A stretch of 64,000 nt of DNA, from the NCBI RefSeq assembly GCF_012113595.1, contig NZ_CP050831.1, forward strand, positions 3,968,001 to 4,032,000. Direction: 5' to 3'. A program made the position numbers and the translations under genes. Of this stretch, positions 1 to 9,257 are shown piece by piece (within the stretch, counting starts at the first letter, position 1; each line of letters starts with the position of its first letter). The notes beneath the pieces are model-generated. The model did not search any database. It was not told where the DNA came from and saw only the letters and a list, made by a program, of their open reading frames with translations. Source of the DNA: Bacteroides faecium. GTDB taxonomy: Bacteria; Bacteroidota; Bacteroidia; Bacteroidales; Bacteroidaceae.

Positions 1-1
1 A

Positions 2-460
2 ACCGGCGGTTTTGTTGGCGCAACGACTATACAGTTCACGGAAGAGAATCCCGACGGCTTGTTCGTATTGGAATGTTGGGGCAGCAATAAGAAGGAAAAT
101 GCGAAGATATATCAAGTGACTACCTTGCCGAAAGGTGACTATGTATTCGAATTGGATTTTGTTCAGATACAGAAAGAAGCCGGTCGTTTTGGTGTGCATT
201 TTGTGATAGCCGAAGGTGATGGAACTATTCCTGACCTGGTAGCCAATGGCGACCAACTCACTGGTGAGAATATAGATAAAGTAATCACGTCTTACGGTAT
301 CACGGGCACTATGGATCCGCATACAAAAGAAATCGCCGTTCATTTGGATGAAACAAAGCAACTGACTATGGGATTTGTAACCCAGTTGAATAATAAGGGA
401 ACGGTAAAACTTTCGGCAATCAAAATTAATAGAGAGAAAGCTATTGATAACCAAGATTAA
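2..460 (+). CDS. C-terminal part of a surface lipoprotein (DUF5013-like domain), cut by window edge
   Basis: The reading frame is open from the first bases of the window (it reads TGGFVGATTIQFTEENPDG before the first possible internal start), so this is the 3' part of a longer gene. The visible ~150 residues are a beta-rich domain that closely resembles the C-terminus of the next gene: both share the pattern 'K-x-YQV-TLPKG-Y-F-LD' and 'GRF-HF-G-FPD'. In Bacteroides such domains (DUF5013 is my best match by memory) close surface lipoproteins of SusE/SusF or SGBP type encoded after susD. It stops 11 bp before the next start, so the two are surely in one operon. Role in glycan capture is inferred from context only. 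Confidence 0.7.
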   Translation, partial: TGGFVGATTIQFTEENPDGLFVLECWGSNKKENAKIYQVTTLPKGDYVFELDFVQIQKEAGRFGVHFVIAEGDGTIPDLVANGDQLTGENIDKVITSYGITGTMDPHTKEIAVHLDETKQLTMGFVTQLNNKGTVKLSAIKINREKAIDNQD

Positions 461-471
461 AAAGCAGATTT

Positions 472-2451
472 ATGAAAAAAATATATTATAGCTTATTCTT
501 ATTGTTGTCCTTGTTTATATGGACATCATGTGATAAAGGTGGAGAAGAGATAGTAGACCTGAAGTATGAGGGACGCGCGGTCAGCGTGTCCAGCATATCT
601 CCGGTGGCAGGTTATATCGGCGAGGAACTGACAATCAACGGAGAACAGTTCGGAGTTTCTCCGGAGTTGATGAAAGTTTTCATTGGTGAGAATCAGACGG
701 AAATCATCTCGTGCTCGGAAGAACGGCTGGTAGTGAAAGTGCTGGAAGGAGCGACAACCGGAAAAATCATAATAAATCTGTTGGGCGATACGCATGTATC
801 GGGACTTACTTACGAGGTACTCGGAAAACCGTCTGTGACGGAGATTTCTCCTATAATGGCCTTTCCTGGAGATGAAATTACGATTACCGGCAAAAACTTG
901 GGTTCCACCCTTTCTGCGGTGAAATTAGTATTCACCGGAACGAAAGAAACTGCTCAGGTCGTTTCATGCGAGAATACGAAGATTGTAGTGAAAGTACCGG
1001 CTAAAGCTACGACCGGGCCTGTCGACCTGACCATCTCTAAACAACACGTCAACACTCCTCTAAGCGGCGAATCCGGTAAGTTCACCGTGCTGCAACATGC
1101 TTCATTTACAGGAGTATCTTCCGAAAGCGGCTATCGTGGTGCTAAGGTTACGTTGAAGGGGGAAGGCTTTATAGGAACCGGGGAGAAACCTCTGAAAGTA
1201 TATTTCGGAGATGTCGAAGCTGAAGTGGTCAGCTCTACGGATACGGAGATTGTGATAATTGTTCCGGAAGAAGCAACGACCGGTGATAACGGCGTGATGG
1301 TAGAAACTGCATATGAACTGATAGAGGCGGTTTATGTATTCAACGTGCTTCCTTCTCCGAAAATTACCGGCGTCTCCAGTAATGAGGAGTATATAGGTGC
1401 GGAAGTAACCATTACCGGCGAGAACTTCCCGGAAGAAGCCGGAGATGTGAAAGTTTTGTTTGGCGGTGGTGAAGCTGTTATCGTTTCTAATTCAAAGACA
1501 GAATTGGTTGTGAAAGTACCTGCTCCGGAAGATGGTGTGTATGGAGAGGTCGATTTGACGGTATCGGTGTCCGACGTAACTTTCTACACCGGTAAATTCA
1601 CAGTGAAAGAAACTCCTTATATCATTTCTGTGGCTTCTGCCAATCTGCTGGGTGATAAACTGGTTCGGATAGGAGATGAGATAACTGTTACCGGAAGAGG
1701 GCTTACATCTGACGCGCTAGTAACGGTTGGTGGTATAAAGGTGGAACCGGAATTCATCAACAATACAGAATTTAAAGCGACAATACCGAGTGGATTTACC
1801 GGTGGTGCGGTAGTCTTGACTTTCAAGGAGATTTCTATTCCTATCGTCAGTGACGATGAGTTGGTTTTATTGACTGAAGGTTTGGATGTGACGGAATGTG
1901 TATTGCAGAATTACAAGCAGCCGTTTATATCGGCGGGAACTGCATACAAAGGATTGTCTGCTCCTTTGGGATGGTCATGCAATGACCCTTATAAAGACCG
2001 GGGAATGGTTTTGAATAATGGAATTACCTATTTGCAGTGCCAGTCCGGTTGGGATGAAGGGAAGAAAGAGAATGGAAAACTCTATCAAGTCAAGACACTT
2101 CCTAAAGGGAAATATAAGTTTGTGCTGGATATTGCGGAAGTTTTCTTTAATAATGGACGTTTTACAATTCACTTCCTGGTAACTAAAGGAAATAATACAT
2201 TCCCTGATTATGTGAGAGAAGAGAATACAGGTGCAGGTAAGCATTGGGTATATGATGACCCGGATCACATCGTGCTGGCAGAGTCATTGCTTTCTAATTT
2301 GAGAATTAGTTTAGGCACGACTCCTCAAAAAGTAGAGGTTGAATTTGAATTAACCGAAACGACGGAAATAACGATGGGATTCCTTACCATGCTGGGTGGT
2401 CAAGGCGGTATGAAAGTATCGGCAATCAGTACCGTTTGGCTTGGAGAATGA
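472..2451 (+). CDS. TIG/IPT-repeat surface lipoprotein, putative surface glycan-binding protein
   Basis: This 659-residue protein begins with a lipoprotein signal peptide ending at Cys20 (context WTSC-D), so it is probably anchored in the outer membrane. Five TIG/IPT immunoglobulin-like repeats follow at roughly 38-120, 121-205, 206-295, 296-380 and 381-465; each starts with a form of 'I-x-x-[VI]-S-P/S...G-E-[LIV]-T-I-x-G-x-x-F/L'. Residues ~475-659 form a DUF5013-like domain homologous to the product of the preceding partial gene. Proteins of this architecture sit after susCD in Bacteroides PULs and hold glycan at the cell surface; binding specificity is not visible. It lies in an operon with the genes on both sides (11 and 27 bp gaps). 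Confidence 0.85.
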   Translation: MKKIYYSLFLLLSLFIWTSCDKGGEEIVDLKYEGRAVSVSSISPVAGYIGEELTINGEQFGVSPELMKVFIGENQTEIISCSEERLVVKVLEGATTGKIIINLLGDTHVSGLTYEVLGKPSVTEISPIMAFPGDEITITGKNLGSTLSAVKLVFTGTKETAQVVSCENTKIVVKVPAKATTGPVDLTISKQHVNTPLSGESGKFTVLQHASFTGVSSESGYRGAKVTLKGEGFIGTGEKPLKVYFGDVEAEVVSSTDTEIVIIVPEEATTGDNGVMVETAYELIEAVYVFNVLPSPKITGVSSNEEYIGAEVTITGENFPEEAGDVKVLFGGGEAVIVSNSKTELVVKVPAPEDGVYGEVDLTVSVSDVTFYTGKFTVKETPYIISVASANLLGDKLVRIGDEITVTGRGLTSDALVTVGGIKVEPEFINNTEFKATIPSGFTGGAVVLTFKEISIPIVSDDELVLLTEGLDVTECVLQNYKQPFISAGTAYKGLSAPLGWSCNDPYKDRGMVLNNGITYLQCQSGWDEGKKENGKLYQVKTLPKGKYKFVLDIAEVFFNNGRFTIHFLVTKGNNTFPDYVREENTGAGKHWVYDDPDHIVLAESLLSNLRISLGTTPQKVEVEFELTETTEITMGFLTMLGGQGGMKVSAISTVWLGE

Positions 2452-2478
2452 TTATCTTAAATTAAAAAGAAAGACATT

Positions 2479-3777
2479 ATGAAAAAATTATATTACTTAG
2501 TTGCAGCATTGGCATTTGTATCAATGACATCATGTGGCGACGGATTCAATTTCCCGGAAGTGGGAGTAGAAACCGATTTATATAAAATACCTCTGCCGGA
2601 AACAAGTCTGGTAGAAGTGGAATCAAAAGACGTATCAGTGGCGATGGAGCACGTAGGCGGTCTGCATACGGAAGAAGATTTCGAGCGTATCCGTGAAAAG
2701 TTGAAAGCCGGAGAATCTCCCTGGGTAGAAGGATATGAGTTGTTGAAGAATAGCAAATATGCCCAGTTGAGTTTCCAGACTTATCCTACCGAGATTATTG
2801 TCAGAGGTGGAGGCAGTGGCGAAAACTATATGAACGCAGCCCGTGGGGCTGCCGCCGCTTATCAACTGGCGCTACGCTGGAAGATAGAAGAGAACGGGCA
2901 ATACGCAAAGAAAGCAGTGGAAATTCTGAATAAGTGGGCTCAAACTTGTATTGGACTGGGGGGAGACTCCAACGTCTCTTTGGGTGCCGGAATCTATGGA
3001 CATGAATTTGCCATAGCAGGAGAGTTGCTGAGAGGATATGCCGGATGGGCTCCCAAAGATTTTGCCGCATACCAACAATGGATGCTTTCCGTCTTTTATC
3101 CGGCAAATAAAGACTTTCTGGTGCGTCATCACGGAACGAATCCTTTGCATTATTGGGCTAACTGGGGCTTATGTAACATTGCTTCTACAATGGCAATCGG
3201 TATTCTGACAGACCGCCGTGACATTTACAATGAAGCTATCGAGCATTTCCAAATCGGTGAAACAAACGGTCGTATCACCCTGGCCATCTATCATGTGTAC
3301 GACGGAGCTTATGCCAACTTTGCGCAATTGCAGGAGAGTGGTCGCGACCAGGGACATACATTGATGTGCGTGGGGCTGCTCGGGACTATTTGCCAACTTG
3401 CATATAATCAGGGAGATGACTTCTTTGCGTATCGGGATAATATGTTCTTGAAAGCATGTGAATATGCGGCATGTTTCAACTACACGAATGACGGGGTACC
3501 TTATACATTGTACACCTGGAACCAACAGAATGCATGGGGCGGCATATCTCCGGTAGAACAACCGGAGTTGGGAACGACCGGACGCGGAAACCTAAGACCT
3601 ATATGGGCGCTTCCTTACTATCATTACGCCAAGGTGAAGAACGTACTGGATACAAAAGTAAAATATTCGCAGATAGGTCGTGATAGGGCATTTCCCGAAG
3701 GCGGAGGTGGTAATTATGGTGAAACCAGTGGAGGCTTCGACGCTCTTGGGTTCGGAACTTTAATGTTTGCGAGATAA
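2479..3777 (+). CDS. alginate-lyase-family (PF05426-type) lipoprotein, copy 1
   Basis: A 432-residue lipoprotein (signal peptide to Cys19, context MTSC-G) with an alpha/alpha-barrel alginate-lyase fold. Landmarks are 'GAAAAYQLALRWKI', 'LHYWANWG' (about residue 219) and 'ESGRDQGHTLMCVG' (about 288), with a conserved end 'GGFDALGFGTLMFAR'. Known members are polysaccharide lyases that cleave next to a uronic acid by beta-elimination, using Asn/His, Arg and Tyr or His. The HYW and GRDQGH motifs are my candidates for active-site segments, not proven ones. Two paralogues occur at 37.6 and 53.3 kb, each likewise the last gene after a surface-binding lipoprotein. The substrate could be any uronate-containing glycan; alginate itself is not implied. 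Confidence 0.8.
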   Translation: MKKLYYLVAALAFVSMTSCGDGFNFPEVGVETDLYKIPLPETSLVEVESKDVSVAMEHVGGLHTEEDFERIREKLKAGESPWVEGYELLKNSKYAQLSFQTYPTEIIVRGGGSGENYMNAARGAAAAYQLALRWKIEENGQYAKKAVEILNKWAQTCIGLGGDSNVSLGAGIYGHEFAIAGELLRGYAGWAPKDFAAYQQWMLSVFYPANKDFLVRHHGTNPLHYWANWGLCNIASTMAIGILTDRRDIYNEAIEHFQIGETNGRITLAIYHVYDGAYANFAQLQESGRDQGHTLMCVGLLGTICQLAYNQGDDFFAYRDNMFLKACEYAACFNYTNDGVPYTLYTWNQQNAWGGISPVEQPELGTTGRGNLRPIWALPYYHYAKVKNVLDTKVKYSQIGRDRAFPEGGGGNYGETSGGFDALGFGTLMFAR

Positions 3778-3793
3778 AAACAAATAGTTTTTC

Positions 3794-3864
3794 TACCGGT
3801 ATCTTCGTTTGATGCTTTTCCTATTTCTTTTGAAAACTTGAAGCGAAGGATACCGGGTATTTTT
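3794..3864 (+). terminator. imperfect hairpin with U-rich tail after the lyase gene
   Basis: The arms TACCGGTATCTTCG (3794-3807) and CGAAGGATACCGGGTA (3844-3859) pair with one bulge across a 36-nt loop, and a short T run follows. It lies between the lyase stop and the GH28 start, so it may terminate the left PUL operon or act as a leader structure for GH28. Confidence 0.45.
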
Positions 3865-3891
3865 AATCTTAATGGTTTTAGTTTTTTAGGA

Positions 3892-5295
3892 ATGAAAAAG
3901 TTGAATTTTATAATAATTAGTCTGCTTGTCATGGTTGCAGAGACTTTGCGAGCGGAAATTGTCATCTATCCTGTGCCGCAAGGCATCTACTATGCCCGTC
4001 ACAACGATGACTATACAGTAAAAGTGCGACAAGTAGGTGAAAAAGATTGGGTAGACCTTTTCGAATACAACGTGAAGGTGGATATGGATACCAAGTCCGA
4101 TGCGACCATGGTGCAGTTTGATTTCTCCGGAAAAGTAGAAGTATTGGTACAAAAGAACAACGGAGAAATCCGTTCGGCAGTAGTGCGTCCCCTCTCCAAA
4201 GGTATTCAGCCGGAGATAGACGGAAACTTCCTTCTGTTTACATTGGACAAACCGCAAAAACTCTCCGTAGAATTCAATGGCGACCGTTTGAATAACTTGC
4301 ATATATTTGCCAATCCGATTATTGAAAATGTTCCGGACAAGAATGACCCGAACGTGATGTACTTTGAGTCCGGCATTCATGAACCTACCGATGCGGCAGG
4401 CAAGTGTTTCCGTATTCCTTCCAATACGACGGTTTATCTGGAAGGCGGTGCAGTGCTGAAAGGTTGCCTGAACTGTGACAGCGTGGAGAACGTGAAAATC
4501 CTGGGACATGGAATGTTGCTTGAACCTCAACAGGGAATCTCGGTTGCCTATTCCAAAAATGTGTTGATTGATGGCATTACAGTTGTTAATTCGCGCCATT
4601 ATACAGTCTCCGGTGGACAATCTACGGGAATAACCATCAAGAACTTGAAATCATTCAGCTATCAGGGATGGAGTGACGGACTGGATTTTATGTCTTGCTC
4701 GGATGTGACGATTGATGATGTATTTCTCCGTAATTCGGATGATTGCATAGCTCTCTATACACATCGTTGGAATTATTATGGGGATTGTCGTAATATCCGC
4801 GTACTCAATTCCACTCTTTGGGCGGACATCGCGCACCCTATCAACATAGGCACACATGGCAATACGAAAACCGGAGACGAAGTGTTGGAAGATATACTAT
4901 TCAAGAATATTGATATACTGGAACATGATGAGGATGACCGCGATTATCAGGGATGTATGGCTATCAACGTAGGTGACCATAACTTGGCACGGAATATCAC
5001 TTTTGAAGATATTCGTGTGGAAAATATCCAGGAAGGTCAGTTGTTCCATCTCCGTGTGATGTACAATCAAAAGTATAACACGGGGCCGGGGCGGGGTATA
5101 AAGAATATCGTGTTCCGTAATATATCTTGTACGGGCAAGTATATCAATCCTTCGCTGATAGAAGGGTATGATAAGAATCGCAGAATCGGAAATATCCTGT
5201 TCGAGAATATTGTATTGAATGGTAAGCGGGTGACTTCACTGGAAGATTTGAACGTCAATATGAAGGATTTTGTAGATAAAGTGAATATCAAGTAA
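3892..5295 (+). CDS. GH28-family (polygalacturonase-like) glycoside hydrolase
   Basis: I chose ATG 3892 because it gives a clean signal peptide (MKKLNFIIISLLVMVAETLRA) and discards an upstream TTG extension. The product is 467 residues, probably periplasmic. The C-terminal two thirds is a right-handed parallel beta-helix with repeated 'N-[IV]-x-[IVF]-x-[DN]-[IV]' rungs. GH28 signatures are present in modified form: 'SDGLD' near residue 260 (usual NTDG), the 'DD' pair in 'RNSDDCIAL' near 282, and 'GTHG' near 319 (usual G-H-G). The usual R-I-K motif appears as 'LRVMYN', lacking the Lys, so substrate specificity may differ from classical polygalacturonan. GH28 enzymes hydrolyse galacturonide or related linkages with inversion. 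Confidence 0.8.
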   Translation: MKKLNFIIISLLVMVAETLRAEIVIYPVPQGIYYARHNDDYTVKVRQVGEKDWVDLFEYNVKVDMDTKSDATMVQFDFSGKVEVLVQKNNGEIRSAVVRPLSKGIQPEIDGNFLLFTLDKPQKLSVEFNGDRLNNLHIFANPIIENVPDKNDPNVMYFESGIHEPTDAAGKCFRIPSNTTVYLEGGAVLKGCLNCDSVENVKILGHGMLLEPQQGISVAYSKNVLIDGITVVNSRHYTVSGGQSTGITIKNLKSFSYQGWSDGLDFMSCSDVTIDDVFLRNSDDCIALYTHRWNYYGDCRNIRVLNSTLWADIAHPINIGTHGNTKTGDEVLEDILFKNIDILEHDEDDRDYQGCMAINVGDHNLARNITFEDIRVENIQEGQLFHLRVMYNQKYNTGPGRGIKNIVFRNISCTGKYINPSLIEGYDKNRRIGNILFENIVLNGKRVTSLEDLNVNMKDFVDKVNIK

Positions 5296-5340
5296 TTTTT
5301 CTAATTCGATGCGGAAATGCATGAAGACAAATCGAATATT

Positions 5341-5446
5341 TTCTTATCGTGATAAGAATATTTTCTCACGGTGATGAGAATTAATACTCATTCCTATGAG
5401 AATTTTTTCTCATCGCGATGAGTATTTTTTCTCATAGTAGTGAGAA
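5341..5446. repeat. five tandem 18-bp palindromes with exact 22-bp period
   Basis: Five related palindromes begin at 5341, 5363, 5385, 5407 and 5429. Examples are TTCTTATCGTGATAAGAA (perfect 8-bp arms) and TTCTCATCGCGATGAGTA; the shared core is TTCTCAT-N4-ATGAGAA. They occupy half of the GH28-GH78 intergenic region and end about 70 bp before the GH78 start. The exact 22-bp step places each unit about two helical turns apart, on nearly the same DNA face. It could be a multi-site operator or a run of small RNA hairpins. Confidence 0.85.
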
Positions 5447-5518
5447 TTGTTTGAGAATATAATGAGGCGTATTGTGTTATGTATTAACCAAATAGAAATT
5501 TGATAAATCTTGAAAACA

Positions 5519-8500
5519 ATGAAGAACTATATTTGCCTTTTATTCTTTATATTAATAAATAGCTTATCAAGCGCCGCCGCTACTTCTTTTCGGCTGAAAA
5601 AACTACAAGTGGAATATGCGACAACCCCGTTAGGGATTGATGTGGAGAAGCCCCGGTTCAGTTGGCAGATGGAAGGGGGGACAGATGAGAGAGAGTTGAC
5701 ACAAACAGCCCGGCAAATCATAGTAACCGATGAGGCTGGTACGCAAGTATGGGATTCCCAAAAGATAACCGATGATAAATCATTGAATATCGAATATGCC
5801 GGACTTTCTTTGCGAGCTGCTACGCGCTATTCATGGACAGTCCGTGTATGGGATAATAAAAATAGGGAAGTTTCCGCTTCTTCCTGGTTCGAAACCGGAT
5901 TGATGAGCAGTGACCGTGCCTATCAGGGATGGAGCGATGCCAAATGGATTGGTGGGGGAGATGACGACAGGATGCTATATTCCCACTACCTTCCTGTTTT
6001 CAAACTGAACTTCTCACTGAAATTGGATGCGACTTCAAAGAGTACCTGTGCGGGATTTATCTATGGAGCTAATGATGAGCGTTTGATGGGGCAATATAAG
6101 AACCTGTCTCATTTGGAGAATAAGAAAGATGAATCATACATTAAAGTGGAACTGGATATCACTCCCTTATCTTCCGGCAAAGAGGCTGTGCTGAATGTAT
6201 ATAGGGTAGGTTATCATCCGAATGACAGAGAAAATGTTCCTTATAAAAGTCTGGCTGTACCTTTGGAAGTCATTAATGAGAACAATAAATACGAATGTCA
6301 TCGTATAAGCCTTACTTCTGAATTGGGCTTTACGCGTTTTTATATAGGTAATGCCGGCAAGGAAATAGGTTCGGTCAATCTGAATCCATTAGGGAGAGGA
6401 GGGGATTTTATAGCTTTTCCGGTAGTAGGAGATGTCGGTTATTCTGTTCCCGCCGGGCAGTCCGCTTCTTTCTCCAAAGTGGAAATTGCTAATTTTAGAA
6501 GCCCTTCGAATGTGATAGCAACGGTACAGGATGAAGATAACCGGATAGATGGTGGTAGTTCCGGCATTTTTAAGACATTCACTCCGCAGGGAAATTCAGT
6601 TCCTATGCTTAGGACGGTTTTTGTAACTTCGGATACAAGGATAGCTAAAGCACGTCTGTATGTAACCTCTCGTGGTATCTATGAAATCTATCTGAATGGC
6701 AAACGGGTAGGAAACGATTACTTCAATCCCGGACTTACCCAATACAACAAGACGCATATGTATCAGACCTTTGATATTACTGATTATCTTCATTCCGGCA
6801 AAAACGCACTTGGCGCTATATTGTCCGAAGGTTGGTGGAGTGGCGGTGCAACTTTCACAGGAGATAACTGGAACTTCTTCGGCGACCGTCAATCTTTATT
6901 GGCAAAGTTGGTCATTACTTATGCAGACGGACGAGAGAAAGTGATTGTCTCCGAACCGTCTACCTGGCAATATTTCGATAAAGGGCCTGTACTTTATGGC
7001 AGTTTCTTTCAGGGAGAAGTATATGATGCTGCAAAAGATGCGGAAATAGAAGGATGGAGTACGGCTGCCTATGATGCGTCCGGCTGGCATCCGGCTTGTG
7101 AGGTCGTCTTGGACGGCAATGTCAGTACAGAGGGAAATCCGAACAAGCCCAAAGTGGATAATTACTCTGATTTTGCATTGACAGGTCAATACGGTCAGAC
7201 GGTGAAAGCTATAAAAGAATTGCCGGCTCTCTCTGTCGAAGAAGTCCGTCCGGGTGTATTTGTTTATGATATGGGGCAGAATATGGCGGGTGTACCTAAA
7301 ATCAGTCTTTCCGGAATGAAGCCCGGAACGAAGATTAATTTGCGCTTTGCGGAAGTGAAATATCCCGAACTCCCCGAGTATGAAAGTAATACCGGTATGA
7401 TAATGCTTGAGAATATCCGTGCAGCTATGGCGCAGGATATTTATATAACGAAAGGCGGTGAGGAAACAATCCTTCCCCGTTTTACGTATCACGGCTATCG
7501 CTTTGTAGAAATTACAGGTATTGAAGCCCCATTGCCGGTAGAAGCAGTGAAAGGCATAGTGCTTAGTTCCATTCATGAACTTTCTTCTCATTATGAAACG
7601 TCCAATGCGAAAGTAAACAAGCTTTGGGAAAATATCACCTGGTCTTCCTACGCCAATTTCATGTCTATTCCTACCGATTGTCCGCAGAGGAACGAGCGTT
7701 TGGGTTGGGCAGGGGATATCTCCGTATTCTCCCGTACTGCCAGCTATTTGGCGGATGTTTCGCAATTTCTGAGAAGATATCTCCGGTCTATGCGCGATGT
7801 GCAGCGTGAGGACGGGCGTTTTCCAGATATTGCCCCCTTGGGCGGTGGATTTGGCGGTGTATTGTGGGGAAGTGCCGGAATTACAGTACCTTGGGAATGT
7901 TATCAGCAATATGGAGATAAAGTACTTCTGAATGAGCATTATGACTCAATGAAACGCTATATTTCCTACATTCTGAATGAAACAATCGACCCGAAAACAA
8001 ATTTGCTTGTGCAATACAGGGCATGGGGAGATTTATGTGACTGGTTGGGGCTTGAAGACTCCCGAAATGATAAATCACTCTTGTGGGAAGTCTATTTTAT
8101 CTATGATTTGGAATTGATGCACAAGATAGCAACCGTCTTGGGTAAGACCGCTGACGCTGAATGGTATAGGAAACTCCATTCCACCAGAAAGGCTTTCTTC
8201 AACGAAACCTATATACAGCCGGGTACTTGCAAAACAGTCTTTTCTGCCTTTATCCCCGAAAAGAAAGGAATATTGGTAGATACACAAACGTCTTATGTAC
8301 TCCCATTAGTTTTTGGTATCATTGATGAAGGCAATAAACCGCAGTTCATTAATAACTTGATAGAAACCATTAGCAGAGAAAACAAGACGGAAAAAGGCAG
8401 GTTATGTCCTTCCTATTCGCTAATGACAGGTTTTATCGGAACAGCATGGATTAGCAAGGCGCTGTCTGATAATGGTTTTAGTGATGTGGCATATAAGTTA

Positions 8501-9019
8501 TTGCAGCAGACGAGTTATCCATCCTGGCTATATTCGGTAGAGCAGGGAGCCACTACTATTTGGGAAAGATTGAACTCTTATACCCACGAAGACGGATTTG
8601 GCGGAAATAACCGCATGAATTCTTTCAATCATTATTCATTTGGCGCGGTTGGTGCATGGATGTATAACCGTTCTTTAGGCATCGAACGGGATGAAAACTT
8701 CCCCGGATTCAAACACTTTGTGCTGAGACCGGAAGTAGATACGACTGGTGGCATGACTTACGTAAAGGGATATTATGATTCGATGTATGGGCGTATCGAA
8801 AGCAGTTGGAAGCAGGAAGACGATAAGACAGTCTATCAATTTACCGTTCCTGCCAATACGACCGCCCGGTTATATTTGCCGGCTGTTTCAGTAAAGAAGA
8901 TTACTGAAAGGAATAAGCCTTTAAAAAAGAGTAAAGGAGTGGAGTATGTCGGCATGGAAAATGGAAAGGTGATATTGGAACTTTCGTCAGGTAGTTATTT
9001 CTTTAGAGTCAGGGAATAA
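5519..9019 (+). CDS. GH78 alpha-L-rhamnosidase
   Basis: ATG 5519 gives a signal peptide (MKNYICLLFFILINSLSSAAA); a TTG three codons upstream is less likely. The 1166-residue protein has the family order: N-terminal beta-sandwich ('PLGIDVEKPRFSW'), further beta domains (region 380-600 with 'ARLYVTSRGIYEIYLNG' and 'NPGLTQYNKT'), an (alpha/alpha)6 barrel and a C-terminal beta domain. Catalytic-barrel hallmarks are 'DCPQRNERLGWAGD' near residue 719, which carries the general acid Glu region, and 'TTIWERLNSY' near 1016, which carries the probable base Glu. It removes terminal alpha-L-rhamnose, most likely in the periplasm. It stands alone between two intergenic regions; the palindrome array lies upstream. 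The region at ~150-330 is longer than in minimal members and may be an inserted carbohydrate-binding beta-sandwich. Confidence 0.92.
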   Translation: MKNYICLLFFILINSLSSAAATSFRLKKLQVEYATTPLGIDVEKPRFSWQMEGGTDERELTQTARQIIVTDEAGTQVWDSQKITDDKSLNIEYAGLSLRAATRYSWTVRVWDNKNREVSASSWFETGLMSSDRAYQGWSDAKWIGGGDDDRMLYSHYLPVFKLNFSLKLDATSKSTCAGFIYGANDERLMGQYKNLSHLENKKDESYIKVELDITPLSSGKEAVLNVYRVGYHPNDRENVPYKSLAVPLEVINENNKYECHRISLTSELGFTRFYIGNAGKEIGSVNLNPLGRGGDFIAFPVVGDVGYSVPAGQSASFSKVEIANFRSPSNVIATVQDEDNRIDGGSSGIFKTFTPQGNSVPMLRTVFVTSDTRIAKARLYVTSRGIYEIYLNGKRVGNDYFNPGLTQYNKTHMYQTFDITDYLHSGKNALGAILSEGWWSGGATFTGDNWNFFGDRQSLLAKLVITYADGREKVIVSEPSTWQYFDKGPVLYGSFFQGEVYDAAKDAEIEGWSTAAYDASGWHPACEVVLDGNVSTEGNPNKPKVDNYSDFALTGQYGQTVKAIKELPALSVEEVRPGVFVYDMGQNMAGVPKISLSGMKPGTKINLRFAEVKYPELPEYESNTGMIMLENIRAAMAQDIYITKGGEETILPRFTYHGYRFVEITGIEAPLPVEAVKGIVLSSIHELSSHYETSNAKVNKLWENITWSSYANFMSIPTDCPQRNERLGWAGDISVFSRTASYLADVSQFLRRYLRSMRDVQREDGRFPDIAPLGGGFGGVLWGSAGITVPWECYQQYGDKVLLNEHYDSMKRYISYILNETIDPKTNLLVQYRAWGDLCDWLGLEDSRNDKSLLWEVYFIYDLELMHKIATVLGKTADAEWYRKLHSTRKAFFNETYIQPGTCKTVFSAFIPEKKGILVDTQTSYVLPLVFGIIDEGNKPQFINNLIETISRENKTEKGRLCPSYSLMTGFIGTAWISKALSDNGFSDVAYKLLQQTSYPSWLYSVEQGATTIWERLNSYTHEDGFGGNNRMNSFNHYSFGAVGAWMYNRSLGIERDENFPGFKHFVLRPEVDTTGGMTYVKGYYDSMYGRIESSWKQEDDKTVYQFTVPANTTARLYLPAVSVKKITERNKPLKKSKGVEYVGMENGKVILELSSGSYFFRVRE

Positions 9020-9257
9020 ATGAATATTTTGGTTTTTCTTGTGATAATATAGAGAAATGAACATATGGAAAATGCGGCAAATAGCAGTATTCGTACTTTT
9101 TGCCTCATCTGTTTTATAGAATAGGAATTCTTAAATAAAGATTTGGTGGTTGCAGATAGGATTAGTAAGTAAGTGTATAATGGCTTTTGTTCGTATTTTA
9201 TATGAGAACACATAACTATATTGTAATATTTACTAATTTGAATAAGACTTGAATACA

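Noticed and set aside
3886..4620. 244-codon minus-strand frame opposite GH28
   Set aside because: It is antisense to a recognised gene, His/Ile/Phe-rich as expected of a mirror frame, and has no ribosome site or neighbour on its strand.
5341..5446. Short CRISPR array
   Set aside because: Units are 22 bp with only 4-bp AT-rich gaps, so there is no room for spacers, and there are no cas genes nearby.
6896..7939. 347-codon minus-strand frame opposite GH78
   Set aside because: It lies wholly antisense to a clearly conserved catalytic barrel, has no domain or signal I recognise, and its residue pattern is what the reverse strand of a coding region gives.
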